The notes under the pieces were generated by a model. The model saw nothing but the letters and a program-made list of their open reading frames with translations. It was not told where the DNA came from and did not search any database. Source: Thiotrichaceae bacterium (GTDB taxonomy: Bacteria > Pseudomonadota > Gammaproteobacteria > Thiotrichales > Thiotrichaceae). From it: a DNA stretch of 6,733 bases. The translations under genes were made by a program, and so were the position numbers. Below, piece after piece: positions 1-5,980 of the stretch. The stretch's first letter is position 1; each line of letters begins with the position of its first letter. Location: contig JANTHA010000116.1 of the NCBI GenBank assembly GCA_024762625.1, forward strand, positions 1 through 6,733, given 5' to 3'.

Positions 1-398
1 AAGATGCCGAGTATGTGATGCAACTGTGGCGTAATGGCGTACATGGTCAGGTCAATCACGGTAACGATGGATGCGATTACCAGTACATAGTAGGGAATGC
101 GGATTTCCTTGCGCACCCAGTGACGGGTAAACGAAATCAGGGTGTTTGAAGCGGTCAGGGTTGCAATTGTCGCCAGGCCCAGGCCGAGTCCATTGATCAG
201 GTTTCCGGTTACGGCGAGTAATGGACACAGACCCAGCAGCTGAACCAGCCCGGGATTATTGTGCCACAGACCATCCATGATGATTTCGCGGCAGTCATTA
301 CTACTACAGGCGCCGCCTTCAATCGGCGCGGGCGGCGAATCAATCGTGACGCTGGCATTGTCTGGCTGATTGCTGGCGGTGCTGGTCTGATGGTTCAT
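1..398 (-). CDS. rsxE: RsxE/RnfE membrane subunit (3' end cut off)
   Basis: Integral membrane subunit of the Rnf/Rsx redox complex, which with its homologue RsxA forms the membrane core. The 132 codons present run off the left edge. From about residue 36 the protein follows the family pattern: a GLWxNN motif at 43-48, then QLLGLCPLLAVT with Cys58. In solved Rnf complexes the equivalent cysteine helps bind an iron-sulfur cluster shared with RnfA; its TTNC partner cysteine lies beyond the window. Further helices and the RHWVRKEIRIP segment also match RsxE. The ATG at 398 overlaps the rsxG stop (ATGA), with AGG seven bases upstream as a ribosome site. Odd: about 33 extra residues precede the usual N-terminus. 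They are rich in Ser, Thr, Pro and Asn and include Cys31 and Cys36. No better internal start is visible, since the next Met (41) would cut into the conserved start. Confidence 0.95.
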   Translation of the reverse strand, partial: MNHQTSTASNQPDNASVTIDSPPAPIEGGACSSNDCREIIMDGLWHNNPGLVQLLGLCPLLAVTGNLINGLGLGLATIATLTASNTLISFTRHWVRKEIRIPYYVLVIASIVTVIDLTMYAITPQLHHILGI

Positions 399-1102
399 GG
401 CTTTACCTGTCCGGTTGCTTGATTATGGCTGTCAGTTCGGTTTTTGAGACTAGAATCATACAGTTGTTGTAAATGGTCAGACGCATAGAGCAGCGTCGTT
501 CTAACCGCGTTAACGATGGCGCGTGGTGTAATGGTGGCGCCAGTAAACTGGTCAAACTGACCGCCATCTTTTTTTACATACCAGCCGCTCAAGGGCGGAT
601 CTCCGATATATTTGTCATTAAATGAAAGAACCCAGTCGCTTTTGTTTGCCTCCATGCGGTCGCCGAGGCCGGGTGTTTCAGTGTGTTCAATGACTCTTAC
701 GCCGGCAATTGTATGTTGCGCAGCAGTTGCATGTAGCGCAGTAGATTGGGTATTGGCGTTGATCCCGATGAGTATTTTGATTGCGCCGCCGTAGCCTTTG
801 AGTGTTGTTACTTCAAAGATTGCAGCAACCAGTTTGCCATTTTTGGTGGCGAAATAAACCGGCGCGTCGCGTTCAAAACCGCTTTGCTCTGATTTTAGAA
901 TAATCCTGTCGTTAATCAAGTCATTATCATAGCGGTTTTCGGGTACAACCTGATTGAGCGCGCTGAGTAGCATCTGTCTTTTGTTTTGTGCAATTCTGTC
1001 TTTGGTCAGCTGATCAGTGACCGCTACAAACAGAACGCTTACAAAAGCAAAAAAGGCCAATGATAGACCGGCTTTCTGCATTGCCTGTATGTGTTTTTTC
1101 AT
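395..1102 (-). CDS. rsxG: RsxG/RnfG, covalent-FMN subunit
   Basis: Electron-carrying subunit of the Rnf/Rsx complex, 235 residues, anchored by one N-terminal helix (about 11-29) with its FMN domain in the periplasm. The flavinylation signature D-x-x-T-G-A-T is at 184-190, so Thr190 is the predicted site of the phosphoester-linked FMN added by the flavin transferase ApbE (not in this window). The surrounding KKDGGQFDQFTGATITPRA block and the ETPGLGD motif at 142-148 are family hallmarks. It is about 30 residues longer than E. coli RsxG (206). The excess is an insertion near 114-133, just before the VRVIEHTETPG block, and a polar tail after about 215. The ATG overlaps the rsxD stop by 4 nt (ATGA), and the gene's own TGA overlaps the rsxE ATG the same way, which suggests translational coupling. 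Confidence 0.97.
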   Translation of the reverse strand: MKKHIQAMQKAGLSLAFFAFVSVLFVAVTDQLTKDRIAQNKRQMLLSALNQVVPENRYDNDLINDRIILKSEQSGFERDAPVYFATKNGKLVAAIFEVTTLKGYGGAIKILIGINANTQSTALHATAAQHTIAGVRVIEHTETPGLGDRMEANKSDWVLSFNDKYIGDPPLSGWYVKKDGGQFDQFTGATITPRAIVNAVRTTLLYASDHLQQLYDSSLKNRTDSHNQATGQVKP

Positions 1103-2166
1103 TGTTTAGTGTTCCGTGATTCTTTTTTCGGAACAAGGGCGCTTTTGTAACCCAGCACCCTTGGCTGGGTGTAGTAATCAATCATCGGGACGGCCATATT
1201 CATGATTAAAACCGAAAAGGCGACTGCATCCGGGTAGTTGCCCCAGGTGCGAATCACATAAATGAAAAAGCCTATGCTGGCGCCATAAAACAGTTTTCCC
1301 AAAGGCGTGGTGCTGGCTGAAACCGGGTCAGTGGCAATAAAGAATGCGCCGAGCATGGCGGCGCCGCTAAACAGGTGAAGCAGGGTAGAACCATACTGGT
1401 CGCTATCGTAAAGATGAAACATGAACGACATGCCTGCGAGCGTCGTCAGCAGGGCAACCGGAATGCGCCAATCTATCACTTTTTTATATAAAAGCCATAA
1501 TCCGCCAAGAAGAAACGCCAGACTGCTGTAAAGCCAGGTGTTTTGCAGTTCATTCTGAAGATAGGGGGACTGTTTGATAATTTGCTCATAGTGCTGGCCG
1601 GAGCGAAGACCTGTCTTGACTTCATCCAGCGGAGTCGCCATGGTGATTGCATCCCAGTCTGGCGTGTTTGCAGCGTTTAGAACCATCTTGAGCGAATCGA
1701 TAAAACCATAGAGCTGGTGCCCCGGTGATTGCGGTTGTATCCATTGGGTCATTTCAAACGGAAATGAAATGATCAGTACGGCGAAGCCTACCATGGCGGG
1801 ATTGAACGGGTTATAACCGAGCCCGCCGTACAAATGCTTGGCGATGATAATGGCGAAGAAAACGCCAATGAAAACAATCCACCAGGGCATCAGTGGAGGG
1901 AGCGTCAATGCCAGTAGCCAGGCGGTCACAATGGCGCTGAAATCGCCAAGAAAGGTGATAACAGGCCTTTTGCGCAAATAAAGTGCGATTGCTTCAAGCG
2001 TCACGGCAAAGACGATGGCGAGCACGATATTAAACAGGACGCCCCAGCCAAAAAAATACATCATGACAAGCGTACCTGGCATTAGCGCGAGCAAGACCTG
2101 TAACATCAGTGTGTTGACATTGCTGGTACTGAAAAAGAAGGGTGATGTGTCTGTTTTAAATTGCAT
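1099..2166 (-). CDS. rsxD: RsxD/RnfD, membrane flavoprotein subunit
   Basis: Multi-helix inner-membrane subunit related to NqrB, part of the ion-translocating core of the Rnf/Rsx complex. The ATG at 2166 gives 355 residues starting MQFKTDTSP, which aligns with the E. coli start MVFRIASSP (352 residues). An in-frame TTG at 2178 would add four residues but has no better ribosome site. Family motifs: GGLGYNPFNPAMVG at 114-127, the flavinylation motif D-A-I-T-M-A-T at 172-178 (Thr178 is the predicted covalent FMN site), and LFSGAAMLGAFFIATDPVSAST at about 265-286. The C-terminal PMIDYYTQPRVLGY also fits. The residue before the conserved Ala-Thr is Met; this position varies in the family (Gln in E. 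coli), so it is not a defect. The gene starts 27 nt after rsxC, the only real gap in the operon, and only a weak GAAAG precedes the ATG. Confidence 0.97.
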   Translation of the reverse strand: MQFKTDTSPFFFSTSNVNTLMLQVLLALMPGTLVMMYFFGWGVLFNIVLAIVFAVTLEAIALYLRKRPVITFLGDFSAIVTAWLLALTLPPLMPWWIVFIGVFFAIIIAKHLYGGLGYNPFNPAMVGFAVLIISFPFEMTQWIQPQSPGHQLYGFIDSLKMVLNAANTPDWDAITMATPLDEVKTGLRSGQHYEQIIKQSPYLQNELQNTWLYSSLAFLLGGLWLLYKKVIDWRIPVALLTTLAGMSFMFHLYDSDQYGSTLLHLFSGAAMLGAFFIATDPVSASTTPLGKLFYGASIGFFIYVIRTWGNYPDAVAFSVLIMNMAVPMIDYYTQPRVLGYKSALVPKKESRNTKQ

Positions 2167-2193
2167 ACTGGCTTTCAATAGCTGTGTCGGGGT

Positions 2194-3867
2194 TTATTCT
2201 TTAGCAGTTTCAGTGCTTGTCTGATCGCTGGTGGAATGCTTGTCAGCACTATTTTGTTGTTGCCTGGCCAGTTTTTTTGCCTGGGCGCGTGCGACAGCCG
2301 CTTTTATGGCGTCGGCCTTGTCATCATCTGATTTATCTGTGTTTGTTGTCTGACCCTGTGCTTTTGCCCTGGCCGCTGCTTCCTTTTTTTTCTGCAAGGC
2401 GGCTTTATGCGCCGCCCGCTTGGCTTCGCGTTCGCGTTTTTCGCGTTCTTTCCGATAGAGTAAAAATTCATGCCGTTCACGCGCAAGATCAGCCTTTTTT
2501 TGTGCTTCCTGCTGATCCCGTATTTCGGCTTTGGCAAAGCGGTAATAATCAACCAGAGGTATATGGCTGGGACAGACATAACTACAACAGCCGCATTCAA
2601 TACAGTCCTTTAAATGATGAGCCTGGGCCTTCTCCATATCTTTTGCGCGAATATGCCAGTACATTTGCTGTGGCAACAGGTTGACCGGGCATGCATCCAT
2701 GCATTTGCTGCAGCGAATGCAGGGCATGGTTGGCTGATCAGAATAGGATGAATTTGATTCATGCAGCGAAGTCGATGAAATAAACAATGCGCAGTTGGTC
2801 GCCTTGACGATTGGAATTGCATCATCTTTCAATGCAAATCCCATCATTGGACCGCCCATGATCAAACGCTCGGCCATTTTTGTATAACCACCGGCCTGTT
2901 CGGCAAGCCATGCAAATGGCGAGCCGATCAATGCTTCAAAATTGCGCGGATGCTGTACGCCATTTCCGGTCACGGTCGTAATTCTGGAGACAACCGGCTT
3001 GCCCTCGACGACAGCCTGATAAATGCTGTAGACAGTACCGATGTTTTGTCCCAAAATGCCTGAATTGACCGAGCGCGTGCCCGCAGGGATTTCAATGCCG
3101 GTGAGAATTTTAATCAGTTGTTTGATATCGCCGCTCGGATAGATTGTAGGTATCGCGACCACTTCAATGCCGGGTACGTTTTTGCAGGCCTCGCTCATCG
3201 TTTTGATCGCTTCGGGCTTGTTATCCTCAATGCCTATCAGGCATTCATCCGGTTTGACAAGATGCTGTACGATCTGGATTCCTTTGACAATCTCGGCGCT
3301 GCGTTCTCTCATCAGCATGTCATCGCAGGTGATGTAAGGTTCGCATTCGGCGCCATTGATGATGAATGTCTTGATAGGGTTCTGCCTGGCTCCGGCCATT
3401 TTGACCGCGGTTGGAAAGACGGCTCCACCGAGTCCGACAATGCCGGTTTGCTGAATACGCTCCATTAACAGATCGGGTTCAGCGTTTTTATAATCCGGAA
3501 TAGCTTCAAGTTTGCCTGTTTCGGCTGTCTTGCCCCATTCATCTTTGTGGTCAGTATCAATTACGATGCATTCGCCCGCCAGGTTGGAAGGGTGGGGGAG
3601 GGTGCGTTCTTCGATGGCGGCGACAATGCCTGAACTGGGCGCATGAATATTGGCGCTGATCCGGTTTTTGAGCGCCTGTGCAATGATCTGACCCTTGTAA
3701 ACATAGTCGCCTGGGTGGACAATCGGCTCGGCTGGAGCGCCAGCGTGTTGATGCATTGAGACAATCAGCTGGGGCGGTATCCCGGCATCGCCGATCGACC
3801 GGGAAGTGGACTCGGTTTTGTGAAAAGGCGGGTGAACGCCGCCATGAATCGGCCAGATTTTCCTCAT
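2194..3867 (-). CDS. rsxC: RsxC/RnfC, NADH/FMN and Fe-S subunit
   Basis: Cytoplasmic peripheral subunit of the Rnf/Rsx complex that exchanges electrons with NAD(H). The N-terminal GGVHPPFHK and a biotinyl-like barrel region are followed by the NuoF-like nucleotide/FMN core, with [12 protein letters not shown] at 145-156 and [13 protein letters not shown] at 171-183. Two 4Fe-4S sites follow: Cys383/386/389/393 and Cys422/425/428/432. After about residue 445 comes a highly charged, probably helical or coiled-coil segment rich in Lys, Arg, Glu and Ala (to about 505), then a polar tail. Within the tail, residues 519-533 (about [15 protein letters not shown]) look like one copy of the Ala/Lys repeat that occurs several times in E. 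coli RsxC. Total length is 557, against about 740 in E. coli; the difference lies in this tail and the catalytic core is complete. The ATG overlaps the rsxB stop by 4 nt. Confidence 0.98.
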   Translation of the reverse strand: MRKIWPIHGGVHPPFHKTESTSRSIGDAGIPPQLIVSMHQHAGAPAEPIVHPGDYVYKGQIIAQALKNRISANIHAPSSGIVAAIEERTLPHPSNLAGECIVIDTDHKDEWGKTAETGKLEAIPDYKNAEPDLLMERIQQTGIVGLGGAVFPTAVKMAGARQNPIKTFIINGAECEPYITCDDMLMRERSAEIVKGIQIVQHLVKPDECLIGIEDNKPEAIKTMSEACKNVPGIEVVAIPTIYPSGDIKQLIKILTGIEIPAGTRSVNSGILGQNIGTVYSIYQAVVEGKPVVSRITTVTGNGVQHPRNFEALIGSPFAWLAEQAGGYTKMAERLIMGGPMMGFALKDDAIPIVKATNCALFISSTSLHESNSSYSDQPTMPCIRCSKCMDACPVNLLPQQMYWHIRAKDMEKAQAHHLKDCIECGCCSYVCPSHIPLVDYYRFAKAEIRDQQEAQKKADLARERHEFLLYRKEREKREREAKRAAHKAALQKKKEAAARAKAQGQTTNTDKSDDDKADAIKAAVARAQAKKLARQQQNSADKHSTSDQTSTETAKE

Positions 3868-4469
3868 GCGGCCGCCTCTGTTTCAGCATCGTTTGGCATG
3901 GGCCTGGTCGTGTATGTTTTTTCGATTGTGGTCGGTTCTTTCCATTTCCAGTTATCCACCGTGGTCTTGCGTTGTTTCATGATAATGCAATCTACCGGGC
4001 AGGGCGGCAGGCACAATTCACAACCCGTACATTCGGATTCGATGACTGTATGCATGTGCTTGGGAGCGCCGACAATTGCATCAACAGGACAGGCCTGGAT
4101 GCACAGCGTACAGCCAATGCAATCTTTCTCAATGATGTAGGCGACTTCGGGAACCTCGGGTTGTTCGCCTGCCTCTTTATCCATTTCGAGCGGTTCGACA
4201 TCAAGCAGATCGGCAAGCGCGTGCATGGTCGCTTCGCCGCCAGGAGGGCACTTGTTAATGGGTGCTTCTCCTGTTGCAATCGCTTCTGCATAGGGGCGGC
4301 AGCCTGGGTAACCGCACTGACCACACTGGGTCTGTGGCAGCAGACTGTCAATCTGATCAGCCAGGGGGTCGCCTTCAACCTTGAATTTGACGGATGCATA
4401 GCCGAGAATCATGCCAAATACGATTGCAAGCCCGACCAGAACGAGTATTGCCAGTAATATAGAACTCAT
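3864..4469 (-). CDS. rsxB: RsxB/RnfB, multi-cluster ferredoxin-like subunit
   Basis: Membrane-anchored iron-sulfur subunit that relays electrons between ferredoxin or RsxC and the membrane core. It has 201 residues (E. coli 192). A single N-terminal helix (about 4-23) is the anchor. Cys49, Cys52, Cys57 and Cys74 ([10 protein letters not shown], then KCPPGG) form the 4Fe-4S domain seen in RnfB. Two classical ferredoxin motifs follow, Cys117/120/123/127 ([14 protein letters not shown]) and Cys147/150/153/157 ([14 protein letters not shown]). All twelve cluster ligands are intact. Cys161, directly after the last motif, is an extra cysteine of a kind also found in E. coli. The ATG overlaps the rsxA stop, and its own TGA overlaps the rsxC ATG, both as ATGA. 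Assignment is secure from motif order and operon position. Confidence 0.98.
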   Translation of the reverse strand: MSSILLAILVLVGLAIVFGMILGYASVKFKVEGDPLADQIDSLLPQTQCGQCGYPGCRPYAEAIATGEAPINKCPPGGEATMHALADLLDVEPLEMDKEAGEQPEVPEVAYIIEKDCIGCTLCIQACPVDAIVGAPKHMHTVIESECTGCELCLPPCPVDCIIMKQRKTTVDNWKWKEPTTIEKTYTTRPMPNDAETEAAA

Positions 4470-5050
4470 ACCGTTTTGATTAACCCGCTGAAACCCATAA
4501 AAGCCAGAGCCATCAGACCGGCTGTGATCATTGCTATTGCGCTTCCCCTGAATGTTTCGGGTACGTCAGACGCCCTGATTCGTTCGCGCATTGCTGCAAA
4601 CAGAACCAGAACCAGTGTAAACCCGATGGCGGAACCGAAGCCGTACAGGGCTGATTCGATAAAATTGTGCGATTGTTGCGTATTCAGTAATGCAACACCC
4701 AGTACAGCGCAGTTGGTGGTGATCAGTGGCAGGTAAATGCCCAATACATTGTGGAGCAGCGGACTGGTTTTGTGTATTACCAGTTCGGTGAAGCCAACAA
4801 TTGCTGCAATCACCAGAATAAAACTGATGGTGCGTAAATATTCAAGTCCGAATGGCGCGAGCAGATATTCATAAACGAGATAACTGCTAATGGATGACAG
4901 CGTTAACACAAAGGTTGTCGCCAAACCCATGCCCATGGCGGTTTCCAGCTTACGCGAAACTCCCATGAAAGGACACAAACCCAGGAACTGGGAAAGCACA
5001 ATATTGTTTACCCAGACTGTGCCGACGATGATTAACAGGTATTCAGTCAT
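4466..5050 (-). CDS. rsxA: RsxA/RnfA membrane subunit, first gene of the operon
   Basis: Integral membrane subunit that pairs with RsxE in the core of the complex. The chosen ATG at 5050 gives 194 residues beginning [12 protein letters not shown], matching the E. coli protein (193 residues, MTDYLLLFVGTV). An in-frame ATG at 5101 would add 17 polar residues not found in the family and has no ribosome site, so I reject it. About six hydrophobic helices are visible. Cys26 in the GLCPFMGV motif and Cys114 in the TTNCAVLGV motif are the conserved pair that, with the RsxE pair, ligate a cluster in the membrane in solved Rnf structures. GFSGLIK at the C-terminus is also typical. The ribosome site GAGGCGA sits 13 nt from the ATG, longer than usual. 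The region upstream carries an FNR-like palindrome. Confidence 0.97.
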   Translation of the reverse strand: MTEYLLIIVGTVWVNNIVLSQFLGLCPFMGVSRKLETAMGMGLATTFVLTLSSISSYLVYEYLLAPFGLEYLRTISFILVIAAIVGFTELVIHKTSPLLHNVLGIYLPLITTNCAVLGVALLNTQQSHNFIESALYGFGSAIGFTLVLVLFAAMRERIRASDVPETFRGSAIAMITAGLMALAFMGFSGLIKTV

Positions 5051-5063
5051 TGAATTATTTGAA

Positions 5064-5070
5064 TCGCCTC
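5064..5070 (-). promoter_or_regulatory. Ribosome binding site of rsxA (long spacer)
   Basis: GAGGCGA on the minus strand is the only purine-rich match to the 16S tail upstream of the rsxA ATG at 5050. The spacer is 13 nt and AT-rich (ATTCAAATAATTCA-like), longer than the usual 5-9 nt, so initiation may be moderate. It supports the 5050 start over the upstream ATG at 5101, which has nothing similar in front of it. Confidence 0.6.
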
Positions 5071-5138
5071 GAAAGATTTGATGAACGGGGTATTCTGCCA
5101 TAAGTACAAGGCTTAAACCTAACTGATTTTAGCCGTCG

Positions 5139-5152
5139 ATGATATATATCAT
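5139..5152. promoter_or_regulatory. FNR/Dnr-like palindrome upstream of rsxA
   Basis: ATGATATATATCAT is a perfect 14-bp palindrome. It reads as ATGAT-N4-ATCAT, which differs from the FNR/Anr/Dnr consensus TTGAT-N4-ATCAA only at the two outer bases. Its centre is 95 nt upstream of the rsxA ATG. A weak minus-strand -10 candidate (TTTAAG, 5117 down to 5112) would place transcription start near 5104-5105, putting the palindrome centre at about -41, the position of a class II FNR activator site. The alternative is repression or a chance AT-rich palindrome, as the inner bases are simple alternating AT. Seen: the palindrome. Inferred: the regulator and the start site. Confidence 0.45.
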
Positions 5153-5229
5153 AGTATTCCTGTTGGTTATTATTCAGGCATGCGAACAAGGCGAGATAAA
5201 ATTGCAAAATTGAACTATTATCATATTAA

Positions 5230-5253
5230 TAATCCCAATTATTATAGGGATTA
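5230..5253. repeat. Inverted repeat TAATCCC-N10-GGGATTA, operator-like
   Basis: Seven-base arms (5230-5236 and 5247-5253) are perfect inverted complements separated by the AT-only spacer AATTATTATA. It lies about 50 nt upstream of the lipoprotein ATG at 5303. A GATAAT hexamer at 5258-5263 just downstream could serve as a -10 with no good -35, which would put the repeat over the -35 region. It could be a binding site for a dimeric regulator of the lipoprotein gene or, if transcription starts earlier, a hairpin in its 5' leader. No regulator family can be named from the arms. Confidence 0.4.
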
Positions 5254-5290
5254 AAACGATAATTTAAGAAATCTATCCATTCAGTGAATG

Positions 5291-5295
5291 AAGGA
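5291..5295 (+). promoter_or_regulatory. Ribosome binding site deciding the lipoprotein start
   Basis: AAGGA is followed by seven bases and then ATG at 5303, an ideal arrangement. It lies inside the codons that would be used if translation began at the upstream ATG at 5288, which has no ribosome site of its own. This makes 5303 the preferred start over 5288 and over the later ATG at 5315. Confidence 0.8.
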
Positions 5296-5302
5296 ATTTA
5301 CC

Positions 5303-5629
5303 ATGAAAGGGTCAATGAAAGCGTTAAATAAAAGGAATGGTCTGGCGGCGATTTCTATCATCATGTTGATCAGTTTGAGCGCTTGTTCAAGCAATGCGGG
5401 AAATGGAGCCTTGATAGGCGCGCTGGCCGGGGCCGCAATAGGCAAGTCCACTGTAAATCATCATGATAATCGCGCAGCAATTGGCGCGGTAGTGGGCGGC
5501 GCAGCGGGCGCAGTCGTAGGTAGTCAGCGCGATCTTCAGCAGCCCAGATATCGCCAAAATCCATCTTATCCATCTGATCAACGTTATCAACCATTGCGTG
5601 CTTATCAACCACAATACCATTCTCAATAA
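5303..5629 (+). CDS. Small glycine-zipper lipoprotein
   Basis: Predicted outer-membrane lipoprotein of 108 residues. The first 27 residues are a lipoprotein signal with basic residues, a hydrophobic core (AAISIIMLISL) and the lipobox LSAC, so Cys28 would be lipidated. Ser at +2 argues against inner-membrane retention by the Lol rule. The mature part begins with two glycine-zipper stretches, G35-G47 (GALIGALAGAAIG) and G61-G73 (GAVVGGAAGAVVG), with about 13 polar residues between them including a His-His pair. This is the layout of glycine-zipper domains in SlyB-like and YMGG-type envelope proteins. The last 30 residues are a disordered-looking tail rich in Gln, Tyr, Pro and Arg with repeated YQP. 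The protein is shorter than most relatives. The exact role is unknown; members are linked to envelope structure or stress. It has its own leader, divergent from rsxA, and no terminator directly follows. Confidence 0.85.
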   Translation: MKGSMKALNKRNGLAAISIIMLISLSACSSNAGNGALIGALAGAAIGKSTVNHHDNRAAIGAVVGGAAGAVVGSQRDLQQPRYRQNPSYPSDQRYQPLRAYQPQYHSQ

Positions 5630-5680
5630 CATCATATCGAGTCTGAGCGCCGGGTTTTATCGTTCGTTATTTATTACTAT

Positions 5681-5700
5681 CTACTCTTATCTACTGTTAT
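5681..5700 (+). repeat. Two-copy 10-bp tandem repeat
   Basis: CTACTCTTAT at 5681-5690 is followed directly by CTACTGTTAT at 5691-5700, one mismatch in ten. A weaker third unit (6 of 10) may precede it at 5671-5680. It lies in the 3' region after the lipoprotein gene, with no coding role visible. It may be simple slippage in low-complexity sequence. Confidence 0.5.
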
Positions 5701-5778
5701 GTAAGTCCGATTAGATAAAGGTATCAGTAAGATTTCAGGCAAGACAGGGTGAGGCGCGCGTAAGAAAATAAAAAAGAC

Positions 5779-5806
5779 TTGCCACAGAAGATAATAACGA
5801 TATACT
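5779..5806 (+). promoter_or_regulatory. Sigma-70-type promoter for a putative small RNA
   Basis: TTGCCA (5779-5784) matches the -35 consensus in five of six positions, and TATACT (5801-5806) matches the -10 in five of six, with a 16-nt spacer. Start of transcription is expected about seven bases on, near G5813, exactly at the foot of the hairpin that opens the putative RNA. It is the best promoter-like sequence I found in the window. No protein gene follows on this strand, so it most likely serves the RNA ending at the 5886-5915 terminator. Confidence 0.6.
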
Positions 5807-5812
5807 AATATT

Positions 5813-5915
5813 GCCTGTTCGTTGCAATGCTTTTTATGGGTATAGCGAGTATTGGGAGCAGGCGATACATACCCTCCTAGCGGTTGGCGTCTCAGCAATG
5901 GGACGCCTTTTTTTT
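5813..5915 (+). ncRNA. Putative small regulatory RNA, about 100 nt, family not recognised
   Basis: A free-standing transcription unit with promoter, structured body and terminator but no credible protein. The 5' end forms an 8-bp stem, 5813-5820 with 5856-5863 (GCCTGTTC against GAGCAGGC, one G-U). Above it lies a 7-bp stem, 5825-5831 with 5848-5854, and a 16-nt loop. GGGTAT in the loop (5838-5843) is complementary to ATACCC (5869-5874) in the linker, so a pseudoknot is possible. The linker also holds CCTCCT at 5873-5878, the exact complement of AGGAGG. The 3' end is a strong terminator hairpin with eight T, the kind of tail Hfq binds. It does not resemble 6S, SRP, tmRNA, Spot 42 or Rsm RNAs as I know them. 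A 17-codon ORF inside (5827-5880) lacks a ribosome site. Alternatively the terminator could simply end read-through from the lipoprotein gene. Confidence 0.55.
5886..5915 (+). terminator. Rho-independent terminator with GNRA loop
   Basis: GGCGTCTCA (5886-5894) pairs with TGGGACGCC (5899-5907) over nine base pairs with one G-U, closing a GCAA tetraloop of the stable GNRA class. Eight T follow at 5908-5915. It works only on the plus strand: there is no A-run before the stem, so it would not stop minus-strand transcripts coming from the peptidase gene. It ends the putative small RNA and any read-through from the lipoprotein gene. Confidence 0.92.
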
Positions 5916-5980
5916 GCAAGTCTGAGCTGGTTTTGCTTAGCGCAGCTAGCGCACTCATCCATTCATGCCTACCCTGTATT

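Noticed and set aside
1099..2166. Met before Ala-Thr in the RsxD flavinylation motif as a defect.
   Set aside because: That position is variable in the family (Gln in E. coli RsxD), and the required Asp, Thr and Ala-Thr are all kept.
2167..2178. TTG start for rsxD adding four residues.
   Set aside because: The ATG at 2166 aligns with the family start, and the TTG has no ribosome site in front of it.
2217..4457. Long plus-strand and other-frame ORFs across rsxC and rsxB (for example 3756-4457).
   Set aside because: They are antisense shadows of genes whose cysteine motifs and overlaps are beyond doubt, and their products have no recognisable features.
5051..5101. Upstream ATG at 5101 extending RsxA by 17 residues.
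   Set aside because: The extra residues are absent from the family, the ATG has no ribosome site, and GAGGCGA before 5050 together with the match to MTDYLL in E. coli fixes the later start.
5738..5784. GGCAAG and CTTGCC inverted repeat flanking 5744-5778 as a terminator.
   Set aside because: The arms are only six bases with a loop over 30 nt and no T-run after the stem on the plus strand; it merely overlaps the -35.
5827..5880. A 17-codon ORF (MLFMGIASIGSRRYIPS) inside the putative small RNA, ending just before the terminator.
   Set aside because: No ribosome site precedes it, its start lies inside a stem, and short ORFs are expected by chance. Ribosome profiling could still revive a dual-function idea.
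5813..5915. Riboswitch or transcription attenuator.
   Set aside because: No plus-strand gene follows the terminator within the window; the next gene is on the opposite strand, so there is nothing for it to control in cis.
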